Shown: in pieces, positions 8,772 through 16,814 of the stretch | Layout of the letters: each line of letters starts with the position of its first letter | How positions within the stretch are numbered: position 1 is the first letter of the stretch | Assembly: GCA_965243095.1 (NCBI GenBank) | Contig: OZ251530.1 | Location: 62,001 to 126,000, forward strand | Origin: VXYL01 sp965243095 | GTDB lineage: Bacteria; Pseudomonadota; Gammaproteobacteria; Pseudomonadales; Azotimanducaceae | Length of the DNA stretch: 64,000 nt | Direction of reading: 5' to 3' | Translations under genes and position numbers: made by a program | The notes under the pieces: model-generated | The model's database searches: none | What the model saw: only the letters and a program-made list of their open reading frames with translations | Told to the model about the DNA's origin: nothing

Positions 8772-10415
8772 CTAGCCGCGCTCTGCCAACACCGCCAGGC
8801 GGCCTCCTATCCGGTCGGCGTTCGCCATGATCGTCAGCGTATGCGGCTTGGCGGCAACATGCGTCAACGCCGCCCCGTCCACCACGTGAACCCTTGGCAG
8901 GCCGCGCACTTCGCCAAAGTCGTTCGACTCGAGGGGCCCGGGCGAAGGGCGCATCGGCACGCTGCCGCCGTAGTGGATGTCGGCGCCGGGTTCGGCGAGG
9001 CGAAAGCCGCGTGCCGGAAGCAGTGCCCCGTACCGTCGGAACGTGCGGGCAAGGCGTTTGCGAACCAATGCGGCGTGCGCGGCCAAGTCCTCGGCGAAGC
9101 GCCCAGCGATGGCGATTTCCCTGGCGCCCGTCAGTCGCAAGGTGTGCCGGGTGTATGCCGCGTCGAAAAAGCAGTTGCCCACCAGCAGCATTGGTTGCAG
9201 CCGGCGCATCACCCTTCTAGAGAGCGGATAGGAAAAACCGGCGTTGCGCACCAGCTCCCAAGCCGGCACGCCCGCCGCCGGAAACAGATGCCCAAACGCG
9301 TATCCGCCCCGCAAGCGCGGATCGGAAACTTGGAAGCACAACTGCGACAGCGCGAACAGGTGGTCGTCCGCCAGCGGTTGCAGGCGCCGGCGCAGCACCA
9401 GCAGGGCGAAGTTCGCCACCGGCGACGTTTGCAACGGCGCGTCCTCGTCGTGTGCGCCGAGGGCGTCCAGAACCAGCTTGGCGCTGCCGATCGCCCCGCA
9501 GGCGAGCAGCACCCGTTCGCCATCGAAATGCTCGACTGCGGCATCGCCGCCTTCGGCGACCACGCGCCACCTGTCCGCTTGTTTCACCAGCGCCGTGGCG
9601 AAGCGCCCGGCGAGGTGGCGGAAGTTCGCGCGCCGTTGCAGCGCCGGTAGGTCGTGGCCCGCCGCCCAAATCGCTTGGCGCGGGCATCCCCAAAGGCACT
9701 GGCCGCAGTACACGCAACCGTTTCGTGCGCCGAGATCGCGGGTGAGCACGGCGTTCCTGCCGCGGCCAAGCAGAACCCCGTTCGCTTGGGCGTGGCGCCG
9801 GTTTCTGTGGTAGCGCGAGAGTAGAGCTTGCGCACCGTCATGCAGCTCGGTTGGTGGCAGCAGGTGTTCGTCGTGGCCGAGCGTTGTCGCCAGATCGTCG
9901 TCGTTGACGCCGCTGACGCCGATGCGCTCGGACACGCGGCGGTAGGAAGGCAGCAGATCGCGCTGCGCAAGTGGATACTCCGCGAGATCCGCATCGTCGT
10001 AGAGGCTGACGCCCGCGCCCCAAGCCGTGGAGAGTCCGCCACCCGCCAACGTGCCGACGCTGGTGAAGTTCCGCGTCCGCACCCGCTGGTGTTCGTTGAA
10101 GCCGCCAAAAAGCGAACGGTACCGAGGCACCCGAAACTTCGGCGACAGCGAAGCGGCGCCGTCAAGCGCCTCGTACCGCTCGCCGATCAACGTCCGCCAC
10201 TGCTCCGCATCGCGGCGAACGTCGGCCAACGTGCTGGCGTCTGCCGGCGGTTCGACGCCCGGCGGCGCCCCGCCCAGCATCAACACCTCCACCCCCCGCT
10301 CCACCAACGGAAACGCCGCGGCCACGCCAGCCGCCCCGTCGCCGACGATGATAACGGGCCAACGACGGGTCCCCGTGGTAGTGATTGTCAGGCATTTCCG
10401 GCCCACACAACCCAC
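8772..10415 (-). CDS. GMC-type FAD-dependent oxidoreductase with Cys cluster
   Basis: Flavin oxidoreductase of about 547 residues, GMC superfamily. The FAD-binding strand-turn-helix VIIVGDGAAGVAAAF lies near the N-terminus. NGCVYCGQCLWGCPRQAIW in the middle is a cysteine cluster found in a bacterial subgroup of GMC-like enzymes. The C-terminal ADIHYGGSVPMRPSPG and RVHVVDGAALTHVAAKPHTL match the catalytic-domain end, with the His in HTL at the usual place. The start is uncertain: no ATG fits, and GTG at 10415 or 10406 would place the FAD motif at the usual distance. The frame stays open further upstream into a palindromic repeat (10450-10571), which should not be counted as coding. Substrate unknown. 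Confidence 0.82.
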   Translation of the reverse strand: MGCVGRKCLTITTTGTRRWPVIIVGDGAAGVAAAFPLVERGVEVLMLGGAPPGVEPPADASTLADVRRDAEQWRTLIGERYEALDGAASLSPKFRVPRYRSLFGGFNEHQRVRTRNFTSVGTLAGGGLSTAWGAGVSLYDDADLAEYPLAQRDLLPSYRRVSERIGVSGVNDDDLATTLGHDEHLLPPTELHDGAQALLSRYHRNRRHAQANGVLLGRGRNAVLTRDLGARNGCVYCGQCLWGCPRQAIWAAGHDLPALQRRANFRHLAGRFATALVKQADRWRVVAEGGDAAVEHFDGERVLLACGAIGSAKLVLDALGAHDEDAPLQTSPVANFALLVLRRRLQPLADDHLFALSQLCFQVSDPRLRGGYAFGHLFPAAGVPAWELVRNAGFSYPLSRRVMRRLQPMLLVGNCFFDAAYTRHTLRLTGAREIAIAGRFAEDLAAHAALVRKRLARTFRRYGALLPARGFRLAEPGADIHYGGSVPMRPSPGPLESNDFGEVRGLPRVHVVDGAALTHVAAKPHTLTIMANADRIGGRLAVLAERG

Positions 10416-10449
10416 GCTACCACAACGGCTTTGCGGGTGGGTTGCGGGG

Positions 10450-10571
10450 GGTGTACGACAGATCTTTGGTGACGGGTGCTGGGAGCGCGGGCGTCTCGCC
10501 CGCATGCAGGCGGAACGCCTGCGTTTCCCGGCTTGGCGCCGACACCCTCACCAAAGATCTGTCGTACACCC
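10450..10571. repeat. MITE-like element, 122 bp, with 24-bp terminal inverted repeats
   Basis: The element begins at 10449-10472 and ends at 10548-10571 with perfect 24-bp inverted repeats (outer bases GGGTGTACGACAGATC). It is flanked by the 10-bp direct repeat GGTTGCGGGG at 10440-10449 and 10572-10581, which looks like a target-site duplication (the last G is shared with the repeat end). The interior holds a GC-rich core (10480-10506) with a 7-bp hairpin, GCGGGCG/CGCCCGC. It codes for nothing and sits between the 3' end of pspC and the 5' end of the GMC gene. Partial or related copies are at 44686, 55678 and 61200. Confidence 0.8.
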
Positions 10572-10586
10572 GGTTGCGGGGTTGGT

Positions 10587-10796
10587 CTATTCCTCCCGCG
10601 CCGGCAGCAGGATCCACGCCACGATGTAGGCGACGATGGTGAGCTTCCAAGCGAACAGGCAGGCCACCACCAAGCCCACGCGGAAGAAGGCCGGGTCGGT
10701 GTTGAAGTGCCGCGCCACCCCGGCGCAAATGCCGCCGAGCCAGCCGGCGCGGCGATCCCGCGCCAAGCGCTTGCGAATGCGGTCGAAGGTGTTCAT
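10587..10796 (-). CDS. pspC: PspC-domain membrane protein
   Basis: Protein of 69 residues that consists of one PspC domain. In the phage-shock response PspC is an inner-membrane protein that senses envelope stress and binds PspA. The motif GWLGGICAGVARHFNTDPAF is followed by one or two hydrophobic helices (VVACLFAWKLTIVAYIVAWI) and a short tail. E. coli PspC is longer (119 residues); this short form is common elsewhere. It overlaps the upstream small gene by 4 bases (ATGA), so the two form a transcription unit. No pspA, pspB or pspF is nearby, so a classical Psp response is not implied. Confidence 0.85.
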   Translation of the reverse strand: MNTFDRIRKRLARDRRAGWLGGICAGVARHFNTDPAFFRVGLVVACLFAWKLTIVAYIVAWILLPAREE

Positions 10797-11008
10797 CGCG
10801 CCACCTCCTCGCCGGCGGCGCAGGCCGGCCCGTGCTGGCTGCCGTGGGCGCTGCCCTGCCGCTCCACGGCGTCGGCGGCGGCCGCTACCGGCGGATGCGC
10901 TGCCGCCAAGTGGTTCGCCAACGAACCAAGGCCGAACATGGCTGCGGCCAGCAGCAGGAAGGCGACCAAAGTCGCCCTCGGCGCGGTGATTCGAGAAATC
11001 CGGAACAT
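10793..11008 (-). CDS. Small membrane-anchored or secreted protein, function unknown
   Basis: Protein of 71 residues with a basic N-terminus and one hydrophobic helix (ATLVAFLLLAAAMFGLGSLA), then a His/Ala-rich tail with a single late Cys. It is either an N-anchored membrane protein or a cleaved export product. It overlaps pspC by 4 bases, which supports it being a real, co-translated gene, perhaps another envelope-stress component. I do not recognise the family. Confidence 0.6.
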   Translation of the reverse strand: MFRISRITAPRATLVAFLLLAAAMFGLGSLANHLAAAHPPVAAAADAVERQGSAHGSQHGPACAAGEEVAR

Positions 11009-11263
11009 CGCTCTTTAGCCTCTTGCTTGCGTTACCAAGGTGCGGTCGCGTCCGTTGGAATCAAGTACCGTGCCAAAAGTTCCCGTTGCCGCATAACCCG
11101 TTGATTACATGGCGACTACTGGCGGCCTCGCCAACCGTGCGGCGGCGCTGTGGCGCACAATTCTTGGCGAGATTGACCAAACGGGGCTTGGCCCAAGCCT
11201 AACACCGGGGTGAACCTCTTGGCGCTGGGCAAGTCTCAGTAGCGACGGTGCCAGGAGCGGCGT

Positions 11264-12841
11264 GTGCGAGGGTATATGATCCGGCGAATGTTCCTACATT
11301 CCTCGTTGCGCGACACGCTCCGCACCGCGCCACCGCGCCGAGCCTTCGGCGGTATCGCGGTGCTGGCGTTGGCTGTCCTGCCTGCCGCGGCGCAGGATGC
11401 CCCGCCGCGCTTGCCGGCGCTTGGCGACGCGTCCTCGGGGGTGATCTCCACCGCGGCCGAACGTCAGTTGGCGCAAGCGGCGTTGCGGCAGATCCGCGCC
11501 GCCGCGCCCACGGTGGAGGATCCGATCCTCAAATACTATGTGCATGGCAACGCCCATCGCCTCGCCGAGGCCTCGGACCTCGCGACGCCGGTGCTGGCGA
11601 CGGTGCTGGTGGACAGCCCGCAGATCAATGCGTTCGCCGTGCCCGGCGGCGTGGTGGGCATCAACCTCGGCCTGTTCCTGCACGCCCGCGACGAGAGCGA
11701 GTATTCGGCGGTGGTGGCGCACGAGTTCGCGCATCTCAGCCAGCGCCACTACGCCCGCCAAATCGAGGCGCAGCGGGCGCTTGCGCCGTGGCGCTTGGCG
11801 GGGTTGCTGGCCGGCATCGCCATCGGCGCGGCCGGCGGCGGCGATGCCGGCATGGCGGCATTGATGGGCACCGAGAGCTTGGTGGAAGGCAAGGTGCTGC
11901 GTTTCAGCCGCGCCCGCGAAACGGAGGCGGACCGCATCGGCTTGCGCACGTTGGCGGACGCGGGGTTGGACCCGGGCGGCATGGGGCGGATGTTCGGGCG
12001 GATGCGCAACGCTTTCCGCTACGTGTCCAAGCCGCCGGAGTTCCTCCTCACCCATCCGCTCACCGAAACGCGCATCACGGACGCGGAGAGGCACGCCGCC
12101 CGCTACCCCAGCAAGACCCTGCCGCCGTCGTGGGACTACCAGTTCATGCGCGCCCGCGCCCAGATTTACTACGCCGAATCGCCGCGGCGGGCGCTGGCCG
12201 AAGCCAAGGCTCGGCGGGGCGGCGGCGACGCCGACAAGTACGCGGTGGCCATCGCGTTGTCCCGCGCCGGCAGGTTCCAAGAGGCCGCCGACGCCACGGC
12301 GGTGCTGCGCGACCGTCACCCGGAGAGTTTGCTGATGGCGGCGACCCACGCCGACGCGCTGATCAAGGCCGGGCGGTTGGATGCGGCGTTGGCGCTGCTC
12401 ACGCGGCAACTCGCCATCAACCCGGACAACGAGCCGCTGACGCTGCTGCGGGCGCAGGCGTTGACGGCGGCGGGCGAACCGGAGGCGGCGGCGGCGGTGC
12501 TGCGCCAACATGTGCGCGTCAGCCCCTCGGACCCGGATGTTTGGGTGCTGCTCGCGGAAACCGCCGGCCTCGCCGGCGACACCGTGGGCGTACACCGGGC
12601 GCGCGCCGAGTACTTCGCGCTGGTGGGCGCCCACGGCAAGGCGATCGCGCACTTGGGCTACGCCCGCCGCTTGTTGCCGGAGGACGACGCGCCGGTGCGC
12701 GCCGGCATCGATCAACGCATCGTGGATCTCCGCACGGAGTTCGAGGCGCTCGACGGAGATCGCGAGAAGTCCGAACGCCGCCTCGCGCTACGCCAAACCG
12801 CCGAGCGTGGCGGCGGCGAGGCCGTGGGAAGCAGCCGATGA
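11264..12841 (+). CDS. Periplasmic M48-family metalloprotease with TPR region (BepA-like)
   Basis: Protein of 525 residues resembling BepA/YfgC, a periplasmic zinc protease and chaperone that monitors outer-membrane protein assembly. A signal peptide precedes the AAAQDAPP cleavage region. The M48 zinc motif HEFAH is at residues 153-157, and the third-ligand region RETEADRIG is near 218-225. From about residue 290 onward the sequence becomes an Ala-rich helical repeat region of TPR type. The GTG at 11264 is chosen because AGGAG lies six bases upstream; an ATG at 11276 is the alternative. Its stop overlaps the ATG of the next gene. Like BepA it could degrade stalled LptD or BamA intermediates, but this is inferred from family membership. 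Confidence 0.88.
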   Translation: MRGYMIRRMFLHSSLRDTLRTAPPRRAFGGIAVLALAVLPAAAQDAPPRLPALGDASSGVISTAAERQLAQAALRQIRAAAPTVEDPILKYYVHGNAHRLAEASDLATPVLATVLVDSPQINAFAVPGGVVGINLGLFLHARDESEYSAVVAHEFAHLSQRHYARQIEAQRALAPWRLAGLLAGIAIGAAGGGDAGMAALMGTESLVEGKVLRFSRARETEADRIGLRTLADAGLDPGGMGRMFGRMRNAFRYVSKPPEFLLTHPLTETRITDAERHAARYPSKTLPPSWDYQFMRARAQIYYAESPRRALAEAKARRGGGDADKYAVAIALSRAGRFQEAADATAVLRDRHPESLLMAATHADALIKAGRLDAALALLTRQLAINPDNEPLTLLRAQALTAAGEPEAAAAVLRQHVRVSPSDPDVWVLLAETAGLAGDTVGVHRARAEYFALVGAHGKAIAHLGYARRLLPEDDAPVRAGIDQRIVDLRTEFEALDGDREKSERRLALRQTAERGGGEAVGSSR

Positions 12842-13884
12842 AGGTGAGCATCGGCGTCGGCGGCGCTGCTTCCGGCGCCCGGCGCGACTTCGACGAACAA
12901 GCCCGCTTCGTGGTGGAAGCGGAGAAGCTCGGCGTGGACATCGTGTGGAGCGCCGAAGCCTGGGGGCAGGACGCGGTGACTCCGCTCGCCTACCTCGCCG
13001 CCCGCACCGAGCACATTCGCCTCGGCACCGGCATCATGCAGATCAGCGCCCGCACGCCGAGCATGACCGCCATGACGGCGCTGACGCTGGCCGCGCTCTC
13101 CGGCGACCGCTTCCTGCTCGGCCTAGGCGCGAGCGGGCCGCAGGTGGTGGAAGGCTTGCAAGGCCGTTCGTTCAAGGCGCCGCTCACGCGCATGCGCGAA
13201 ACCGTGGACATCATCCGCCTCGCCTTCGCCGGCGAACGCATCGCCTACCAAGGCCGCATCCACCAACTGCCGTTGCCCGGCGGCGAAGGCAAGGCGCTGC
13301 GCCTCGCGCAACCGGCCAATCCGAACATCCCGATCTACCTCGCCACCTTGGGCCCCAACGCGTTGCGCTACACCGGGGAAGCGGCCGATGGCTGGCTGGG
13401 CACCTCGTTCACGCCGGAACACGCCGAGGCGCACCTGGCGCACATCCGCGCCGGCGCCGCGGCCGCGCGGCACGACTTCAACGCCATCGACATCCAAGCC
13501 GGCGGCACCGTCGCGTTCGGCGACGCCGAGGCGCTGGCGCAGCCATTGAAAGCCGGGCTCGCGTTCACCTTGGGCGCGATGGGCTCGGCGCGCACCAACT
13601 TCTACAACGACGCCTTCCAGCGCGGCGGCTGGGACGCGGTGGCGCGACGGGCGCAGGCGCTGTGGGTGGCCGGCAAACGCGCCGAAGCCACCGCCGCCAT
13701 CCCCGACGAAATGGTGCTGCAAACCAATCTGCTCGGCGACGAAGCGGCGGTGCGGCAGCGCTTGGCGGCCTACCGGGACGCCGGCGTGACCACGATTCGC
13801 CTCGCGCCGGCCGGCGGCGACATGGCAGCGCGGCTGGACACGCTTGGGCGGGCGATGGAGCTGATCGGTACGCTTGACGATTGA
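12838..13884 (+). CDS. LLM-class (luciferase-like) flavin or F420-dependent oxidoreductase
   Basis: TIM-barrel oxidoreductase of 348 residues in the luciferase-like monooxygenase family. Typical landmarks are the N-terminal MKVSIGVGG strand, VDIVWSAEAWGQDAVTPLAY, RLGTGIMQI and GDRFLLGLGASGPQVVEG. The family binds FMN or coenzyme F420; which one applies cannot be decided here. The ATG overlaps the stop of the M48 protease gene (ATGA), so the two genes are co-translated, although no functional link is obvious. The substrate is unknown. Confidence 0.87.
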   Translation: MKVSIGVGGAASGARRDFDEQARFVVEAEKLGVDIVWSAEAWGQDAVTPLAYLAARTEHIRLGTGIMQISARTPSMTAMTALTLAALSGDRFLLGLGASGPQVVEGLQGRSFKAPLTRMRETVDIIRLAFAGERIAYQGRIHQLPLPGGEGKALRLAQPANPNIPIYLATLGPNALRYTGEAADGWLGTSFTPEHAEAHLAHIRAGAAAARHDFNAIDIQAGGTVAFGDAEALAQPLKAGLAFTLGAMGSARTNFYNDAFQRGGWDAVARRAQALWVAGKRAEATAAIPDEMVLQTNLLGDEAAVRQRLAAYRDAGVTTIRLAPAGGDMAARLDTLGRAMELIGTLDD

Positions 13885-13978
13885 CCGCCTCTGGCAGCGA
13901 GCGAGTCACTTTGACGCCAAGCGGCGCGAATCCGTGTTATAAGCAAGGCAGTTAAGGGAATCTGGGGGGGTTCCGGGA

Positions 13979-16774
13979 ATGAATGTCAAATTCGCGTCGA
14001 GGCGTTTCGCCGCCGTGCCGCTTGGGCTTTGGGCGCTGTTCGCGGCGACCAGCTTCGCCGAAGAGACGGAACGCGAGGCGGAGGACGACGCCTCCGAAGC
14101 CAGCGCGGAAGCGTCGGCCGGCGTGGAAACGGTGGTGGTAACCGGCACGCGGCTGCCCGGCTACCCCAGCGCTTCGCCGGTGTACGTGCTGAACCGCGAA
14201 GACATGGATCGCCGCGGCCTGTTGAACGTCGAGGAGGTGTTGCGCTTCTTGCCGCAGAACTTCTCGTCGATCCTCAGCGGCGGCAGCTACGACGGGAACT
14301 CGCCGCGCTTCACCCAAGGTTCGGTCACCGCCAATCTGCGCGGTCTCGGCGAAGGCGCCACGCTGGTGCTGGTGAACGGCCGGCGCATCGCCGCGTCGCC
14401 GGCCGAGAACGGCACCTTCACGGACATCTCCACCATCCCGTTCAGCGCCATCGAGCGCGTGGAGGTGGTCGCCGACGGTGCCAGTGCCATCTACGGCTCC
14501 GATGCGGTCGGGGGAGTGGTGAACTTCATATTGAAGAAAGACTACCGCGGCGCCGAGACGGCATTGCGCTACGAATCGAGTAGTTCCGGCGGCGATCGCC
14601 GCGTTTTCGAGCAGACCGGCGGCGCGTCCTGGGCCGGCGGCAACATCACCGCCTCGTTCAACTACAGCAAAGAGGACGCGGTGTACTCCGAGGACGCCGG
14701 CCTCGACGTGGACGGCGATTTCCGCGACCAAGGGGGGCGGCGCTTCCCCAGCACCTTCTCGCAGCCGGCGACCTTGCTGCGCTTCGCCGGCTTCCCGCCC
14801 GGCGCGCCGCCCGGGACGCGGGTGGCGCTGCTGCCGCCCGGCGACGGCACCAACATCGACGTCAGCCAGATCATCTATGTGAGCAATCAGGAGTGGGAAA
14901 CCCAATCCGGCAACTTCAATCTGTTGCCGGCGGCCGGGCAGCCGCTCGGCACCGCCGAGGCGACGCCCTCCCAGGATCACAAGGCGGCCTACCTCAACCT
15001 GTCGCAACAACTCGGCGAGCAACTTGTGTTGGACGTTTCCGCCACTTGGGCCGAGCAGGAGGTCGTCGGCGAATCCTTCGGCACGTCGTTCAGCGGCGTG
15101 GTGCCGGAAAGCAACGCCTACAACACGCTCGGCGCCGCCGTCTATGTTGGCTACGCCTTCGATCGGGAGGTTGCCGACGGCAAGCTGGCGCGATTTTCGC
15201 GAATCACGGAATCCGACCGCCAAAACCTTAGCGCTTCGCTCACTTGGACGACGCGGTGGCGCGACGTCACGGTGGTTGTGTCCGCCGATCGCGGCGAGAA
15301 CGGCTTCTACAACGGCTATGGCGGAACCTTCAACAGCCGCAGCCCGGCCTTCCGCGCCGCGCTCGCCAGCTCGGATCCGCAAACGGCCATCAATCCGTTC
15401 GGCGACGGCACGGTGCAACCCGTGGACCTCAGCCAATTCGTCGAGTACGACACCCGCGGTTCCCGCAGCGGACGCAATCAAGTGTTCGGAGTGAGCGCAT
15501 CCGGCACGTTGTTCGAGATCGCCGGCGGCTCGGCGCAATTGGCGTTCGGCATTGAGCGCCGCACGGACACCTTGGATTTCGAGGACTTCGGCCTCAATCC
15601 GTTCACCTTCACCACGCCGAACGCACCGGAGATAGTTCCAGAAGCGGAAAACGCGGCATGGTTTTTCGAGATGTCCGTGCCGCTCATCGGCGAAGCCAAC
15701 GCCCGGTCGGGAATGCGCGGCCTCACCTTGCACTTCGCCGGCCGCAGCGACGACTACGAGATCGACGGACCCTTCGACGGCCCCACCGAGCCGGCGAGTG
15801 TGAAGAAGAGCGGCGATTTCGTGCCGAAAGTGAGCGTCACCTACTACCCGGTCGATGACGTCAAGCTGCGCGCGACTTGGGGCGAGGGGTTTCAGACGCC
15901 GACGCTGCCGGAGTTGTTCACTCCACCGCGCATGTTCAATCCGCCGCATACGCCGCCGTTCTTTGGCCACTTCGATCCGGCCAACCCGGAGTCCAACGGT
16001 GGTAGATTCACTCCGGTGTTTCCGGTCACCGTGTTCGGCGGCAATCCGAATCTGGAAGCGCAAACCTCGGAAACCACCACTGTCGGCATGGATTGGGCGC
16101 CGGCCGCGGTGGAGGGCTTGTACCTCTCCGCCACTTGGATCAGCACCGATTTCGTGAATCTCATCGGCGACCTGCAAGCCGCGTTGGGCTGGCCGCCGAC
16201 CTACGCCTTGGAAAACTCCGAACAATTCCCCGGCTTGGTGGAACGCGACGCCAACGGCGTGTTGACTCTGCTTTCCTTCGCCAGCGGCAACTTGGCGGCG
16301 CGCGTAAGCGAAACGCTGGATTTGGAGGGGCGCTACCGCTTCGGCACCGCTTGGGGCGATTTCGGCGTGGGCTTCAATCTCACCCGCACGTTCGCTTTGG
16401 AGACGACGCCGGTGGTCGGCGCGGATCCCGTCACGCAACACGGCACTCAGGCCGGCCCGCCCAAATTGCGCACCAACGCTTGGCTGGATTGGACGCGGGG
16501 CCCTTGGGCGGCCAGCTTCACCGTCAAGCACAAAGGCGGCTATCGGAACACCGAGGACGGCGCGTTGAAGACGGACGTGGACAGCTACACCACGTTCGAT
16601 CTGCGCGGCGAGCGCGCTTTCCCGGAAATCGGCTTGCGCCTGTCCGCCGGCGTCGACAATGTTTTCGACGCGGACTTCCCCTTCGTGGACAACCGTTCCG
16701 GCGTCAACTCCCGCGACGTGGACTTCCGCCGGCGGGTGGCGTTCCTCAAAGTGGTCAAGGAGTTCTCATGGTAA
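13979..16774 (+). CDS. TonB-dependent outer-membrane receptor
   Basis: Outer-membrane receptor of 931 residues. It would import a bound ligand (siderophore, vitamin, sugar or peptide) using energy passed by TonB. A signal-like N-terminus (VPLGLWALFAATSFAEE) precedes the TonB-box region ETVVVTGTRLPG. The plug domain follows, with SVTANLRGLGEGATLVLVNG and the conserved VEVVADGASAIYGSDAVGGV. The rest has beta-barrel composition and ends with an aromatic terminal residue (KVVKEFSW), the outer-membrane insertion signal. The thioredoxin/ankyrin gene begins 40 bases downstream, so the two are probably co-transcribed. The plug sequence is of the CirA/oligopeptide-like type, but the ligand cannot be assigned. 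Confidence 0.92.
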   Translation: MNVKFASRRFAAVPLGLWALFAATSFAEETEREAEDDASEASAEASAGVETVVVTGTRLPGYPSASPVYVLNREDMDRRGLLNVEEVLRFLPQNFSSILSGGSYDGNSPRFTQGSVTANLRGLGEGATLVLVNGRRIAASPAENGTFTDISTIPFSAIERVEVVADGASAIYGSDAVGGVVNFILKKDYRGAETALRYESSSSGGDRRVFEQTGGASWAGGNITASFNYSKEDAVYSEDAGLDVDGDFRDQGGRRFPSTFSQPATLLRFAGFPPGAPPGTRVALLPPGDGTNIDVSQIIYVSNQEWETQSGNFNLLPAAGQPLGTAEATPSQDHKAAYLNLSQQLGEQLVLDVSATWAEQEVVGESFGTSFSGVVPESNAYNTLGAAVYVGYAFDREVADGKLARFSRITESDRQNLSASLTWTTRWRDVTVVVSADRGENGFYNGYGGTFNSRSPAFRAALASSDPQTAINPFGDGTVQPVDLSQFVEYDTRGSRSGRNQVFGVSASGTLFEIAGGSAQLAFGIERRTDTLDFEDFGLNPFTFTTPNAPEIVPEAENAAWFFEMSVPLIGEANARSGMRGLTLHFAGRSDDYEIDGPFDGPTEPASVKKSGDFVPKVSVTYYPVDDVKLRATWGEGFQTPTLPELFTPPRMFNPPHTPPFFGHFDPANPESNGGRFTPVFPVTVFGGNPNLEAQTSETTTVGMDWAPAAVEGLYLSATWISTDFVNLIGDLQAALGWPPTYALENSEQFPGLVERDANGVLTLLSFASGNLAARVSETLDLEGRYRFGTAWGDFGVGFNLTRTFALETTPVVGADPVTQHGTQAGPPKLRTNAWLDWTRGPWAASFTVKHKGGYRNTEDGALKTDVDSYTTFDLRGERAFPEIGLRLSAGVDNVFDADFPFVDNRSGVNSRDVDFRRRVAFLKVVKEFSW

Positions 16775-16814
16775 CGCGGCTGGGTCGCTGCAGGTGCGCG
16801 AGAGGGCAACGCTG

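Noticed and set aside
10448..10575. CRISPR or tandem repeat
   Set aside because: The repeats are inverted ends of one element, not regularly spaced direct repeats.
11248..13884. Single 878-codon frame covering the protease and LLM genes
   Set aside because: Only its last 348 codons are real (LLM protein). The first part is an out-of-frame reading of the M48 protease, whose HEFAH motif is in another frame.
13952..16531. 859-codon open frame antisense to the TonB receptor gene
   Set aside because: It is rich in Arg, His, Gly and Ala with no domain pattern. Long antisense frames are expected in GC-rich coding DNA, and the receptor on the other strand has clear plug and barrel features.
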